DNA of 64,000 nucleotides. Origin: Trichoplusia ni (taxonomy: Eukaryota > Arthropoda > Insecta > Lepidoptera > Noctuidae). The notes below the pieces were generated by a model. It was not told where the DNA came from. It made no database searches and saw nothing but the letters and a program-made list of their open reading frames with translations. Shown in pieces: positions 23,430 to 35,286 of this stretch (position 1 is the first letter of the stretch; each line of letters begins with the position of its first letter). Made by a program: the position numbers and the translations under genes. The stretch covers positions 55,118 to 119,117 of the forward strand of contig NW_020800153.1 of assembly GCF_003590095.1 (NCBI RefSeq), in the 5' to 3' direction.

Positions 23430-23843
23430 AAGGAAGCTCATCGGCATGTGCGTCCTGTCCGTCCTAACCTACGGTGCTCAAAGTTGGTCACTTACAGAAC
23501 ACCAGAAGCCCGAACTCAAAATTTGGTGTCGAACTAACGGACCGAGTAAGAAACACCACACTGCGCTCCATAACGCAAGTAACAGATGTCGGGGAAAAAC
23601 AGCCAGACTAAAGTGGGAGTGGGCTGGTCACGTCGCGCCATTGCAGCCTGACCGTTGGCCAAAAATCGTCACACACTGGACGCCGGAGGAAGGGCATCGT
23701 CGACGAGGTCGTCCGCGACGAAGGTGGTGTGACTAGTCAAATACGCGGGGCGCTCGTGGCCGGAACTTGCACAGAATAGAGAGGTGTGGAAGAGAAAGGG
23801 GGAGGCCTTTGCCCAGCAGTGGGAACAAAAGCAAGCTGTATAA
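23430..23843 (+). pseudogene. RTE-type LINE reverse transcriptase, C-terminal fragment
   Basis: The translation carries hallmarks of the C-terminus of RTE-type non-LTR retrotransposons: CVLSVLTYGAQSWSLTE at the start, KWEWAGHV in the middle and RRRGRPRRRW near the end. A frame shift is needed after the last motif (in-frame stop TAG near 23735) to reach the AGRSWPEL and GEAFAQQW tail ending at 23843. Roughly 30 residues of the usual family sequence between the first two motifs appear missing. The palm domain is absent, so this is a dead 3' fragment. Confidence 0.8.
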
Positions 23844-23963
23844 AAAAAGGTTTTTTTTTTACTTTCCTTTAAGTTTTCGTTAAGTGACCGATTACTTTAT
23901 TCTAAGCGAATTAGTGATAGTTTTATAGGGATTTTAATTTTGATATCTCTGTTCATTAATAAT

Positions 23964-26304
23964 TACTAGTGGTCGCCCAGTGGTCGAAATTCGACCATAT
24001 AATAAATTTAAATTGTAAGTGACTTAATATACATTATTAAAATATAATATTCAAACATTATTAAGGTTCTACTGTCGAAAACTAAACTACTATAACCACA
24101 GATTTGACCAAGACTGTTATTTGCCAATTTCTTTTTTGAACAAATTATATGAAATTAAAAGAAAATATGTTTACTAAAACAAAACATGCTATAAGAGGAT
24201 GCAAAACAAAAAATCATGCGTTAAAAATACTATCCATTTAGAGCATTTTTTATCGCATATTGCAATCATTTTGTTAATGATTTAAAACTTCTCTGAAAAC
24301 AATGTTTTTTGTAAAAACTCTTTCATCGTTTGCTATATGTACATATCAACAACCCATTGCAGAAATAGTTTTTGTGAATGGTGTAACATGCTGAAATCAT
24401 CTCTAATTGCAAGTCGATAGGCTGTATACTGAAGCATGGTTAATTTATTTCTGGGTGCTCTTGAATTAGATGTAGTTGGTGTATTATGAGCAATATTGAC
24501 ATGCCACCCAGTATCACCGTTGGGAAAAAGCAGTGGGTATGCTAAAGGGTCTAATAATGAGTCCAAAACTGAGATATTCTTAATTATACCATTAACTTTT
24601 GTAAAACAAATCATATTTCGTTCAAAAGGTGGCTCACCATCAACTGTACTAAATATTACTGCTACATCAGTTTGAACTGCATCATTAAATCGGTGTAGAT
24701 CTAAATCATGATTTACTTTAATGAGCAAACAAATTTCTTTGTTTTGATTTTCGACTCTCTGACAATGATCTTTCATTGCAATGAATGACCGCACAAAAGG
24801 ATTACTGCATTCCAATTCCAGTGAAATTTCACGCTTTATGTTGTTGTTACATGTTTGGTTAATAACAAATAATAAACGTTCTTGTAATCTATAATTAATG
24901 GCAGTGTCAACATCATAAAAATATAATTGTGCATAACATGGTGAGCGACCATATGCGGCAGTCATTGGGCCTGATCTGTGATAAAAAACATCATGTATTT
25001 TGAAATGATACACTCCACTTGTAACTGCCTCAGCAACTTTTGCTTCTGAGCTAACCATAGCAAAACATGAATTATATTTCCTAATATTTTCAAAATAATT
25101 TTTTGTTTACTTTTTATTGAAGGTTCATTTGAAGTTTTAATATAATGATTTAAAATATTCATTTTGACTTAAGGGTGGTAATATTGCTTTACCCTTGTGA
25201 CAACATGAAGTGAATGCAGTTCGGTCGCCTAAAGTCACTTCAGATTCAAAATGTTTCGCATTGCAAAACCTGCACTCTAAATTCATTAATCCACAATCAT
25301 AACTTAAAAACACATTTGGAACGACATTGAGAGCACATTTAAATGCATCTCTCAAAATCATATTACTATCTAATACTACTGATGGGGAATTCTTCCTCTT
25401 AGAGAAATATTCCTTCTTATTTGTCTCTCACTCCGGTTCGTTAATGTTCTATGTCGAGGCATAATTAAAGTTCTTTCATCAAATTACTGAAATCAAGAAG
25501 AGAAAAAGTTTTTACCTGTATGGTGATTTGTTAATTCTGATAATTCGAACACAAAATCACTTATTTATCCTAAAGTATATGCAATTACTGAAATCTAGCT
25601 AACTATAGCAAAAAAAATTGTACCTGAATGTTGTTAGGTATTGCAGATTGCTGCTACAGAAGATAGAAGTCCTTAAAAGACGACACAACTCACATACACA
25701 ACTCATATAAATTTGTATAAGCGCTCAGTATTTCACGTAGTATTCGTAAACTTTTAAAGTTTGAAAAACTTTCAAATTAAAGTTTAAACATGTCAATAAT
25801 AGACAAAAGAACTATTTGACCACAGACTCCACAGAGTATGTATGCGTGTGTCAAATGCATGCTGGTTAGTATAATGTTTTATTAAATATTTAATGTATTT
25901 TTTATGCATTATTATTAAAATATTTTTTATATTAAATGAGGCAAATAAACATTTTTTTTGAGTACTCTACGCCTATGCAAAAAATGAAAATCAAAAGAAA
26001 CCAATTTGACCACAGAGTATGTATAGGCAAATATATATATTTTTGATATGTCAATGTCAGTACTCTATGCCTATGGACAAAATGAAATATAAAAGAAACA
26101 TGGGTGTGTGAAATGCATGGTAGTGTGGGTAATGTTTTATTTATTGATTTAATGTACTTTAGAAGCATTATTATTGAAAAATATTAGCGTTCTGCACTTC
26201 TCCTGCACATAAACTATAAGTGTGCCAAATTTTATGCTCGTGCGTCCGCGCAATTTTTGTAAAAAGGGGTACAAAGTTTTGGCATCACGTATTAATATAT
26301 AGAT
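23964..26304 (+). mobile_element. Unclassified composite repeat enclosing the Helitron fragment
   Basis: The left end ACTAGTGGTCGCCCAGTGGT and the right part TTTATGCTCGTGCGTCCGCG through TATTAATATATAGAT look like the two ends of one family known to me from insect genomes. Internal DNA includes the Helitron replicase fragment and two related blocks (about 25,800-25,925 and 25,990-26,190) with TGACCACAGAGTATGTAT-type sequence. Treating the ends as one element is inference. Confidence 0.35.
24333..25462 (-). pseudogene. Helitron replicase/helicase, broken N-terminal fragment
   Basis: Reads from an ATG near 25462 (MPRHRTLTNRSER) through a Cys/His segment (CRFCNAKHF ... SCCHKGKAILPPL). A frame change then leads into a 240-residue open part containing VYHRSGPM, CYAQLYFYD, LDPLAYPLLFPNGDTGWH, LTMLQYTAYRL and LFLQWVVDMY. 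These are the landmarks of the region before and at the start of the Helitron-like N domain. The frame ends right after VVDMY, before the HUH Rep nuclease and helicase domains. At least two frame shifts and the missing catalytic domains make it nonfunctional. The intact 240-residue stretch suggests it is not ancient. Confidence 0.8.
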
Positions 26305-26354
26305 AATCGAATAACATAAATTAACATATAGGTATTGATAACTCTTTGTCTAAT

Positions 26355-26655
26355 AATCGCGGACAAACATACATACAAACAATCGAACGGAGAACCTCCT
26401 TTTTTTAAGTGGCTTAAAAACAACTAAAAATCTTCATACCTATACATACATACCTATATACATTCTTAAAAATCAAACTCAGAACCTTCTTTTTTTGAGT
26501 CGGCGAAAGCACTAAAACCTACCCCTGAAAGTAAAACATACTTTTCTGAAAAAACCGCATCCAAATTGCTTCAGCCAAACGCGAGATAATCGCGGACAAA
26601 CATACAAACAATCGAACAGAAACTCTCCTTTTTTTGAAGTCGCTTAAAACAACAA
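26355..26655. repeat. Pair of short direct repeats
   Basis: AATCGCGGACAAACATAC followed by AATCGAACNGA-type sequence and CTCCTTTTTTT occurs at about 26,355-26,410 and again at 26,587-26,640, with a weaker third version near 26,460-26,510. Probably the 3' part of a LINE-derived repeat duplicated locally. Confidence 0.5.
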
Positions 26656-26951
26656 ACTCGAATGCGTGTAGGTACGTACTATTATTTATAATTCGATAGT
26701 CTGCCTTACTGAAATTCTGGCAAATTCAAAGACAGCTCATATATTCCGAACTAATCTACCCACATAGTATTTACCAATAAAATTGACATCATCATCATTA
26801 GGACCTCGTCTTAGCCCAGTAGTCCACTATTGGACATGGGCCTCTCAAATGGATGGAATTAATCGAAAGGTCTTCAGCTCTTTTTGAATCTGACCTACGA
26901 ATACTATCGCCCCACCTATCTACCGTACATTAATTATACACGCTTATAATA

Positions 26952-27198
26952 ACACTAGCTGTTGCCCGCGACTTCGTCCTCGTGGTTGGAAGATATAAGT
27001 TATGACACCTTGGGTTACAATATCGCAATTTTCTTGCGGAGCCCTAATATTTTTGAAATAATTTATAGCCTATGTTCAGCGGAGATAATGTAGCTTCTCA
27101 ACAGTGAAATAATTTTTCAAATCGGACCAGCAATTTCGAAGCCTATTCGTGTCAAACGAACAATCAAATATTTCCTCTTTATAATATTAGTATAGATA
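26952..27198 (+). repeat. CTAGC-head element, complete copy
   Basis: Head CTAGCTGTTGCCCGCGACTT, then TTATAGCCTATGTTCAGCGG, AATCGGACCAGCAATTTCG and the end TTATAATATTAGTATAGAT. Both ends of the family are visible. Confidence 0.7.
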
Positions 27199-28924
27199 AA
27201 AACAACACTCTCTTTTCATTCAGGCAATATGTCAGTTAGTCGGCTCTGCCTACACGTATTAAAGCGAGAGGGCCCTATTGAGTAAGGGAGACGTCAATAT
27301 CCGCGTCGCCACGTCTTCAGTCTCGGTAGGGCTCGGCTTGACAGCTGCACACAATCTAACATGAATGAAGTCTCAAACGGTTATTAAATACCTATAAGAT
27401 AAGAGATGAGAATAAAACCGATTTTCTCATATCCGAAGTAGTCTTCTGCCAAAAATTTCTTTTGACTCAATATATTCAGAAAAAAAATGGAATTAAACAA
27501 AAATCTAAGTACTTCTTTAAAGACACAGTTTTTTAAAAGGTTTAAGACGTTCTTAATGAACAAAAAATGTATATCTGTCGCTACTGAATACATTAATCTG
27601 ACAAAGACAGCATGCGACCAACGCAACTGTTAATATTTTGAATTTTCCGCCCCAACGTAGAACATTATATTAGTGTTTTAAATGAATACTATTTTTTTTG
27701 CAGTATTGATATTTTGATTACACAATTAATTGAAGGTTTTCCAAATTTAGTTTGAAGTTTCTTGGATTTTAATAAATTACATGAGGTGATTTGAAAGGAA
27801 TCACTAAAGTGAAAAATTAATATTTGAGAAATCACTCTGAAAAACATCTTTTTTGTAAGAGTTTTTAATCACTATCAAAGTTTTGTGATTGGTTTAAATT
27901 GATACGTAAACATCAAAGTAAATTTAAAGGTGAAGGGTTGAGTCGAATGACGTAAACAAAAAAAAAATGTTAAAGCGAGATTGAAATATAAATAAACTAC
28001 GTGTAAGACAAAGACAGCGATGTCTGACGTAGGTTTTCAGGGTGGCCAACCTCAAATCATTTACTTTTTGCTAGGGTTACGGAAAATGTACGTCGTCATT
28101 ACAACAACTTCTAAGATTTTGGAGTTACAATACTAACAAAAAGAAAAAAGTATTTTTCAAAAATTCTCAACTATTTTTATCATTTTATTTAAACAATAGT
28201 ACTCAATTTATCTCTAGGCACTTAAAAGATAAGACGAGACCTGTATTCAAAACCCCTCAAATTTACCTTTAGGTTGTTATTCATGATTCTCATATCGGTC
28301 GGTAAAGCAGAGAGGCGTGTCTACCTGTTTTACCAGGCAAAATCATAGACTAAAATGGAACGTCAAAATTTACTCTAAAGTTTACGGTGTTCGGAGCTAC
28401 AGATAATAAATAAATGTTGTTTATGGTCTATTATTTTTTTATTGTATTATGACAGGAGATTTAGGTATTTGGTTTAGTTTTCATAGTTATAGGTATATTT
28501 AAAAGTATCAAAAATGTCCATTTAATAGTTATGCAATAAGCATAAAATAATTATGCCTTGCAATTATTAGATTCAGAATCATTTATTCATATGTGAGTTT
28601 TCAGCTTTGGGAGGAATATTTTACTACCACAATTCTGACAAATTTAATGATACCTCATATGTCAAAAGTCGTTCAATCTTTTCCAAGGCACAAATTCGAT
28701 TTTCGCTAAGCATCGAATAAACGAATTAAGATATGATAGGCCCGAAATTAGATAAAAATTATTTCTTAAAATCAAAATACTCAAATCTCAATATTTTTGT
28801 TAGTAAAACAATTTAAGGAAATGCTATAAACCAAGCTGAATGAGAAAAAGCAGAAATTCGATGGGAATTTACAGCTATATTTTTCTTGGTTTTTCATATG
28901 CATTTAAATCATAGAAGACAAGAA
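27199..28924. other. Non-coding stretch, nothing firmly recognised
   Basis: A GC-richer patch at 27,235-27,370 has no identified product. An ATCGGTCGGTAAAGCAGAG block near 28,294 partly matches TATCGGTCGGTAAAACAGA near 29,618, hinting at another dispersed element. Confidence 0.35.
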
Positions 28925-29400
28925 TACGATTCAAACGCACATTGCGTTGCTCTTCCTGTTCCCGGGTAAAACCCGTGACCAGAATGAACAGGTCCATGCT
29001 ATATTATAGCGTTTCTATTTATTGTAGACTCTCTACTGCAGTCAAGATGGACCTCCGCGCGGCCAGATTGACTCCAGTAGGAGTGACGCGCTGAAAGCTT
29101 GCATGCCCTTGTATAGAGCCCGGAGCGAACCTTAATCGCCATCTCCCGCTAGCTTTGTAAACATTCACCTGTAATAAGAAAATTATAATGAAAACATTGC
29201 TTGCGGCGAACATGAAAATATACCTTACGATATTTTATGTAGCTCTCAATTTAAATAACATGTCAAAACTATGAAATTTATCGAAAAGGAGATCTTATCA
29301 GATCTTCAATGATTTGTGATAGTCATACTGAAACCAGAACTATAGCATTATTATATTAAGGCTCCAAATAGCATTGCACTGGGTTAGCGGAAATTATGAC
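28925..29400 (+). repeat. Hairpin-bearing repeat (family G), copy 1
   Basis: Starts AAACGCACATTGCG. It contains the hairpin ACTCTCTACTGCAGTC ... GACTCCAGTAGGAGT (29,029-29,085), then a TATAGAGCCCGGAGCG block and CGCCATCTCCCGCTAG. A second block around 29,300-29,390 (TGTGATAGTCATACTGA) also recurs in copy 2. Diverged relative to copies 2-4. Confidence 0.6.
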
Positions 29401-30294
29401 TAAGATCGTCATCAATACAACCACTTAAAAGAATAATGAGTGTAAAAACTAAGAAGATAGAGTCGAAAATTCAATGCTCTATTCTGTCCGTTTATTTAAG
29501 TAGTAATACTTCGTAATTTATATTTAAATATGAATGCACCTTTAACAAGAAAGGAAGCACTATTCAACCCTTTTAGTTTTCATTTTGTATGCTATTCGCC
29601 GACAGATGGCTTCACACGTATCGGTCGGTAAAACAGATTGCCGCCTCTGATTTTCTCCCCTCGCTGAGTAGGACCCATTGTAACTTATTCTATTGCTAAG
29701 GTACCTGTCAAATTCCGTTAGTATTGCTTTTCACCGCTAGGGTGATACAAGCAGGGAGACATGATGTCGGTGCAACACTTTGAGTTGAACGCAATAATTG
29801 TTTTAAGCGGGAAAATTCAAAATGGTGTTCAGACCTAACACTCTTTACCCAAAGCAACAAGCAACGTTATGATATTTTCAAGGTTTATGAATGGGAGTTT
29901 ATTGCGTCACAGTTTAGACTCACTTTAGTTACACTATACACACACTAATGTCACTTGCAACGTCTCAAACCCCTGTTAGGTTTCCAGAAATTGTGACGCT
30001 CTTTAAAAGCTCTTTTAAAACGTAACAATAATGACTCTAGTTGCAGGGTCCAAAGTGTCATTCTTATGGAGAAGAACCGGCAAAAAACTCCATAACATAC
30101 ATAGTTTCCTTATCTCATAATCATTTACAATTGCATTACCTAGGTCACATTTGTAACACGGTTAACTCGCAATCCGAGTCGTTAACACAATATCTCATTA
30201 ACGTCGAGATAGAAAAGCTAATTAAACTGATTTATGGTCTATTCTTCTAGTTAGTCAGTTACTTCTTAGTGCTTGCTTAGGATCAATCACTATT
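29401..30294. other. Non-coding stretch, nothing recognised
   Basis: Low-complexity AT-rich DNA with one repeat-like patch near 29,610-29,760. Short open frames lack supporting context. Confidence 0.35.
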
Positions 30295-30480
30295 CCCGCG
30301 TTTTTATACACTCTTTTCTTGTTTGTTTTTTTGTCGTGGCGGTTGGATTTTTGCAACTCAATTTTGAAGGGATTCCCGATAAGCTAGCAGGCAGACAATG
30401 CAATTTACAACTATAAAAGCGGCTGGGCCGATTTTTATAAAATTTGTCATTTAAAAACGTCGGTTTTTTATTTTTTTTTG
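30295..30480 (+). repeat. Dispersed repeat 'TATACACTCG' family, copy 2
   Basis: CGCGTTTTTATACACTC, GCGGTTGGATTTTTGCAACT, GATAAGCTAGCAGGCAGAC and GGGCCGATTTTTATAAAATT match 2640-2880 in order. Confidence 0.6.
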
Positions 30481-31164
30481 ATCTATTAATTTATTTTTCT
30501 TTGGAATGGTTTGAAACCCGTTCAAAGGTCATGTCAATGGAAAGCAGAAGCCATACAAAAACCCATAACATTTAATGAAGCCAGCTTCAACGGCCCTTTG
30601 CCAGTCCTTATAAAACAGCTATCGCAATCAACGCCGTGATTAACTGTGAGAACGTTATGGGTATACAGAATACAAATAAAAAAGTGTTTATGGCACCTAA
30701 TTACATAAGAAACTGACAGAAACGCTAAGGTTGTTAAATATAACGTCAAATAGTACGTAGTGAACTCTCCATTTCTTTTGCTACGCCGTAGGCATCGTAG
30801 CAACTTACTTAATGAGTACAAAAGATGTAATTGCTCCGCGCCGTAGTGGGGCGTTTAACACGATCCGGTGTTATAACTAGCCGTTGCCCGCGATTTCGTC
30901 TGCGCGCTATGATGAAACGTAAATATATGGTAGGTTTTAATAAATTTAATTAATTATAATTATTTTGCTACGGTGTTATGTTCAAGTGGATACCTAAGAT
31001 GGTCGATTTGAGCACTGATAAGTTATCTACTCTAGTCTAGAATATTAGACTTACGCTCACCACCTCGAGAAGTAGGTGAACAAGTGGTCTATATTTTGCA
31101 GATGGCTAAGAAGACTTACAGTAACAGGGCTTAAAATTAGTAAAATAATTATTAGATGAAAAAA

Positions 31165-31345
31165 AAATGTCCTCCATTTTTTTTTTCGAAATCGGTCCTG
31201 CCGTTTTAAACTTGCAAATTGCATTGTCATCGGATTTAAAACTACCCTGAAGATTTCAGCCAGCTAGCTTATCGGGGAGTGTTTCAAAACCAACCGGAAC
31301 CACAAACAATCAAGAAAAACGAGTGTATAAAAACGCGGGGAAAAA
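31165..31345 (-). repeat. Dispersed repeat 'TATACACTCG' family, copy 3
   Basis: Reverse complement of the copies at 2640 and 30295: AAATCGGTCCTGCCGTTTTA, CCAGCTAGCTTATCGGGGAG, AACCGGAACCACAAAC and CGAGTGTATAAAAACGCG. It forms an inverted pair with copy 2 about 690 bp away. Confidence 0.6.
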
Positions 31346-31696
31346 TATGTGTATAATTTTTGAATTATCTAACTGAGGGGCAAAATTGTTTTTTTTATTT
31401 TTATACCCAGTCATCATCAGTCAGCCTTCAATGTTATCCCACTCTAACCCATTGAAAATATGTTTGATTCATTAGACCGCAGGACCCCCGGTTGCCATTA
31501 GAGTAAACTGAAATATATTCAAATGTGAAACGCACAAAACATTCAACATTAAAAATCTTGTAGTCCCAATGAATGCCTTAACAATCCCACAGCATGGTGG
31601 CTGTCATGTAAAAGATCGAAAGACACTATAACTAAAATAAATAAAAAAAAATCCAGTTTATGGAACCGTAATTTCATTTCTAATCTGTATAAATAA

Positions 31697-31850
31697 CTAG
31701 CTGTAGCCCGCGGGCCCGCTCGCTACTCATCGTAAATGATCCCAAGGGAACATTAGCGCAAGATAAATACCTCCTATGAGTTAATGCTGGTTGTAAACTA
31801 TCTGTACACCAAGTTTCGTCTAAATCCGTTCAGTGGTTTTTGTGGATTAA
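31697..31850 (+). repeat. CTAGC-head element, copy
   Basis: CTAGCTGTAGCCCGCGGGCC, AAATGATCCCAAGGGAACAT, CACCAAGTTTCGTCTAAATC and CGTTCAGTGGTTTTTGTG in order. Belongs to the same subfamily as 6620-6800 (the CCGCTCGCTAC variant). Confidence 0.65.
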
Positions 31851-32369
31851 ACTTAGAGCTGTTATGTTTTTTTTTAATAATAGAAATATTATAAATTGAT
31901 GATATTTTAATAAATATATTTTATGAAAATTTATAAATATTATTGATATTTTAAGAAAGTTTAGGAGCGACCTGTATACCCTAAGATATTCACTTAAATT
32001 AAATGATGATAACGCCAACTCATCATAATAATATATATTTACGAAATTGCCTAAAGACTCTATTTTTTATTTCCCTAATTATTATTTAGCTTAAGATCGA
32101 AAAATCACCCTTAATGGGCCTGAAAATATGTGAGTTTAAAGTTAAATCTACATCGCTTAAAACTCTATCCATTCTAAAAAACAGCTGTTAAACTATTAAA
32201 ACATTGAAGAATCGAATTTGTCATTAAAAATCAAATTAAAACTATCAACAAAATCATAATCAGAGCCTCTACAATTTTAACTGTAAAATACACAAGCTAA
32301 AAGTCAAGATCAACCACCTCATATAGATTTAAATCATTTTAAACAACAATGTAGATTTACATTATTGTA

Positions 32370-33010
32370 AAACATGATTTAAACGCACATTGCGTAGACA
32401 CCCCTACGCAGATAGAACCTGCGACTAGAGCGAACAACCCAACGGTGCCATGGTTTGGCGTTTCTCAGTTTTAAGACTCCCTACTAAAGTCAATTAGGAC
32501 CTCTGCTCGGCCCAATTGACTCCAGTGGGAGTGACGTGCGGCAAGCCTGCGTCCCCTTATATAGTGCCCGACGTACCTTAACAGCGATTCAGGAATTTAC
32601 AAGTCGCCATCTCTCGCTAACTCTGCGAACCGAAAGCAATTTCCAAAAAAGTACTTCTTTTCGAAAACCATTACACTTCAAGAAAAAAAAAATATATTTT
32701 GTATTTTTTGTAATTTTCAATATTAAAAATTGAGATTTTATTATCAGAAACTAAATATTAAACAAAATTTCGAGTTTATTTAGATCGTCAATGATCTATG
32801 TTAGTCATGCTAAAAGCAGTGCTATTACATCCGACATTAGGGCCCGAAATAGTCTTGCATCTAGGACGAGACGGAGTCGGGCGTTTGTACACAGATTTTG
32901 GGCTAGATGGCATTATTTTCAATCAAACTCTAAAAATCGATAATGCATGTTGTCGGCAGACATGTGTTATATTTATGTTGAGGTTACGCGGCTTCTGTTG
33001 TTATAGATGA
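32370..33010 (+). repeat. Hairpin-bearing repeat (family G), copy 2
   Basis: AAACGCACATTGCGTAG start. The hairpin arms ACTCCCTACTAAAGTCAATT and AATTGACTCCAGTGGGAGT lie at 32,476-32,532. CGCCATCTCTCGCTAAC follows, and after an AT-rich spacer come TAGTCATGCTAAAAGCAGTG, GGGCTAGATGGCATTATTTT and TTATGTTGAGGTTACGCG. It is the fullest copy. A 70-codon open frame at 32,798-33,010 is considered accidental. Confidence 0.65.
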
Positions 33011-33555
33011 TGGTATAGATGTCTTTGTGTAAGAGTTCCATTTTCTTTTGGGTGTATTACATTTGTTAGTACGTCGCCTAACGATGTTATTACTGATGTT
33101 ATTTCGTAGATGTTTATTTATTTTTGTTACTGTTGGACAATACACAAACGATATAAAACCCTATTATGTTTGATCAGGAGGAGGATAATATTCGTGATAA
33201 TAATGATCAATTTTTAAGGATTTTTTATACAAAAAGACGGGGTAGAGAAATCATGATAAGTTGCCTATCATTTTTGTAATTTCGTGTAAATCAACCACAG
33301 CCTCTGGTTTAATTATTTATTTTTATACAAAACACAAAATCGATACCTTGTAAAACAGTTTGTGGGCTGCGTAAAACTTTTACGATTTCATACTGCTACG
33401 ACGCCTACGGCGTAGCAAAATAAATCTAGAGCAACACAAAGAATTTGTAACCAAAGTAAACAAAAAAACTTTCCATTCAACGTCATGTTACACAAAGTTC
33501 TTAAACGAGTTGTCATTAATAAGTTCAAGTTATACTATTAACTCCAAGTACTCAT

Positions 33556-33632
33556 AATGGCTTCTTCCTTCCTTTCTTCCCGCCTTTGTTCCGTTTAATT
33601 TGGGGTCGGCACAACATGTACTATATCATCAA
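33556..33632. repeat. Short dispersed-repeat remnant
   Basis: CTTCCCGCCTTTGTTCCG followed by TTTAATTTGGGGTCGGCACA resembles a common moth repeat with the GGGGTCGGC core. Only about 75 bp are recognisable. Confidence 0.35.
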
Positions 33633-33701
33633 TATGACTGCGCAATAATAATAATCTCCAAATGACTCATTTGCTCATCCGATTGGAAAACATAGCCTAT
33701 A

Positions 33702-34080
33702 TACACGGTGATTTTTAGTCGTCTTACAAAAGCAGCCCAGTTCATGTAACCAATGACTAGAACATGTTCATGATAAAAAAATAGGTATTTATGAGATTTG
33801 AAAAAAAAATGCAATTTTTATTCAATATTATGATGCAATTCGTAGTTTTTTAGCAACACAGCTCTGTTGCGAGCGCGGTCGGAGCCTTGTAACAATGCTG
33901 AGGGGCGCGGGCGGCGGCGTTTTTATCATTATTAAGAGCATATTTCAGATTTCGCTTGTTTAATTTTCTTCGTGCTTATTATCTTAGTTGATGATAAAAA
34001 AAAAACCGCGCCTAGGGGTATTTTACGTCGGATACATGAACTGGTCTGCTTTTGTAAGACGACAAAAAAATCACCGTGTA
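33702..34080. mobile_element. 379-bp MITE with about 50-bp terminal inverted repeats
   Basis: The left end TACACGGTGATTTTTAGTCG ... GCAGCCCAGTTCATG is inverted at the right end as CATGAACTGGTCTGC ... TCACCGTGTA. TA flanks both ends (33700-33701 and 34081-34082). A GC-rich centre (GCGCGGGCGGCGGCG near 33,905) separates AT-rich arms. Related ends occur at 41107, 42696, 48387, 53862 and 62603. A TA target duplication suggests, but does not prove, a Tc1/mariner-like mobiliser. Confidence 0.7.
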
Positions 34081-35021
34081 TATTAAGGCTATAGGATGTA
34101 TATCATCACGCTATGATTAATAGGAGCAGAACAGTAATTGAATTTGTTACAGAATCAGAAAAGGTTGTGTATTCTCTTAAAATATTAATACGATTATTCT
34201 AATTGATATCTTTAAACCTCGTGCTCGAAGTCGTGTGCAACAGGTAATGTTAGCTATTCTATTGTTGCAGGACGATTTGATCAGTCAAGTGGATATTTCT
34301 GTCTTTTATTTATTAGTTAAAGCCATGAACTGTTAAAAGACTAAGAATTGTAAGTCATGGCACGTGTAGAGCAAAAAGAATTTTATTTACAATTAGCAGG
34401 TTTCAAGTTTAATGCAGGTTTCGATCTCAAAGGATGAAAACGATGTTAAGCAACGTTTGTTACGGTTATTAATTTGCTATCGGGTGCTATAATTTTGTAT
34501 CTCATGGAATATTTAAGGCTTTATTGTTATTATTTTTTCTAGACTTGAGTACTTCTAAATGTCTTGAAATGTTATCTTTCTGAGTGTTTTTTTTAGTAAA
34601 AAAATAAGACATAAGATCTCTGTTGTTTCTCTTAATATTTATTTCATTTTAAGCTGAAGAGGGCGGCGCTGTTACTATGACAAATCATCGAGTGATACTT
34701 TATTAATTTATATTCACAACAGCTTGACGCCGTTCAGAACAAATATCAATAAAATATTCGAATCTGATTCAAGGTCAATCATCTCTTTTTCAGTTTTTAT
34801 TCTGCGGTTGCAATATATTAAATTTATATATCTCATCAAAAAATATTTGTGAAATGAGAGCTCAGTTCAATATTACGATTTATGTCTTAGTGGTACAGTT
34901 CAAAGCCAAAAGAATTAAGATCTAAATTTGGAACTGGGTAAGAATTTTGATGTCAGTGCGTCAAACTTCTTGAGTTTGACAATAATGAAACAGAATGACA
35001 AAAGCTGCTATGCTTTTTAAA

Positions 35022-35094
35022 TGGCCGCGACAGGGATTGAACCTGCGTCTCCCGAACTTTACTTCGGATGCCTTGACTACTAGGCTACGCGGCC
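35022..35094 (-). repeat. tRNA-like sequence, 73 nt (SINE head or tRNA pseudogene)
   Basis: Acceptor GGCCGCG/CGCGGCC, D stem GCCT/AGGC and T stem GCAGG/CCTGT are intact. The anticodon arm CCGAA/TTCGG again holds a 6-nt loop (GTAAAG). Geometry and total length equal those of 22071-22143 despite many base differences. The downstream body (GCTTTTGTCATTCTGTTTC on the - strand) resembles the flank of that copy and the fragment near 20,250. Confidence 0.6.
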
Positions 35095-35159
35095 GATAAT
35101 TTAGCGAATTTAGGTAATTTAGCGATTCCAGCTTGCACCTTAGGCACAAGCTCGTCAAC

Positions 35160-35286
35160 AGACACCCAGACTCAGAACAAGCGTTCGTGGATCACACAAA
35201 GGATTATCTTACGCGGGGATCGAACCCGCGACACGACACGAATAGTGATTTGGCGTGATGACCTTAACCACTCGTCTAACCGGCCA
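35160..35286 (-). repeat. tRNA-like SINE (family B), - copy
   Basis: GACACCCAGACTCAGAACAA body, then TTACGCGGGGATCGAACCCG (B-box complement), ACACGACACG and CTTAACCACTCGTCTAACCG (A-box complement). This copy shows both Pol III boxes most clearly. It lies 65 bp from the other tRNA-like unit at 35022-35094. Confidence 0.7.

Noticed and set aside
29019..29213. A coding exon on the - strand in family-G copy 1
   Set aside because: The same DNA recurs diverged in three other places without keeping the frame, so it is part of a repeat.
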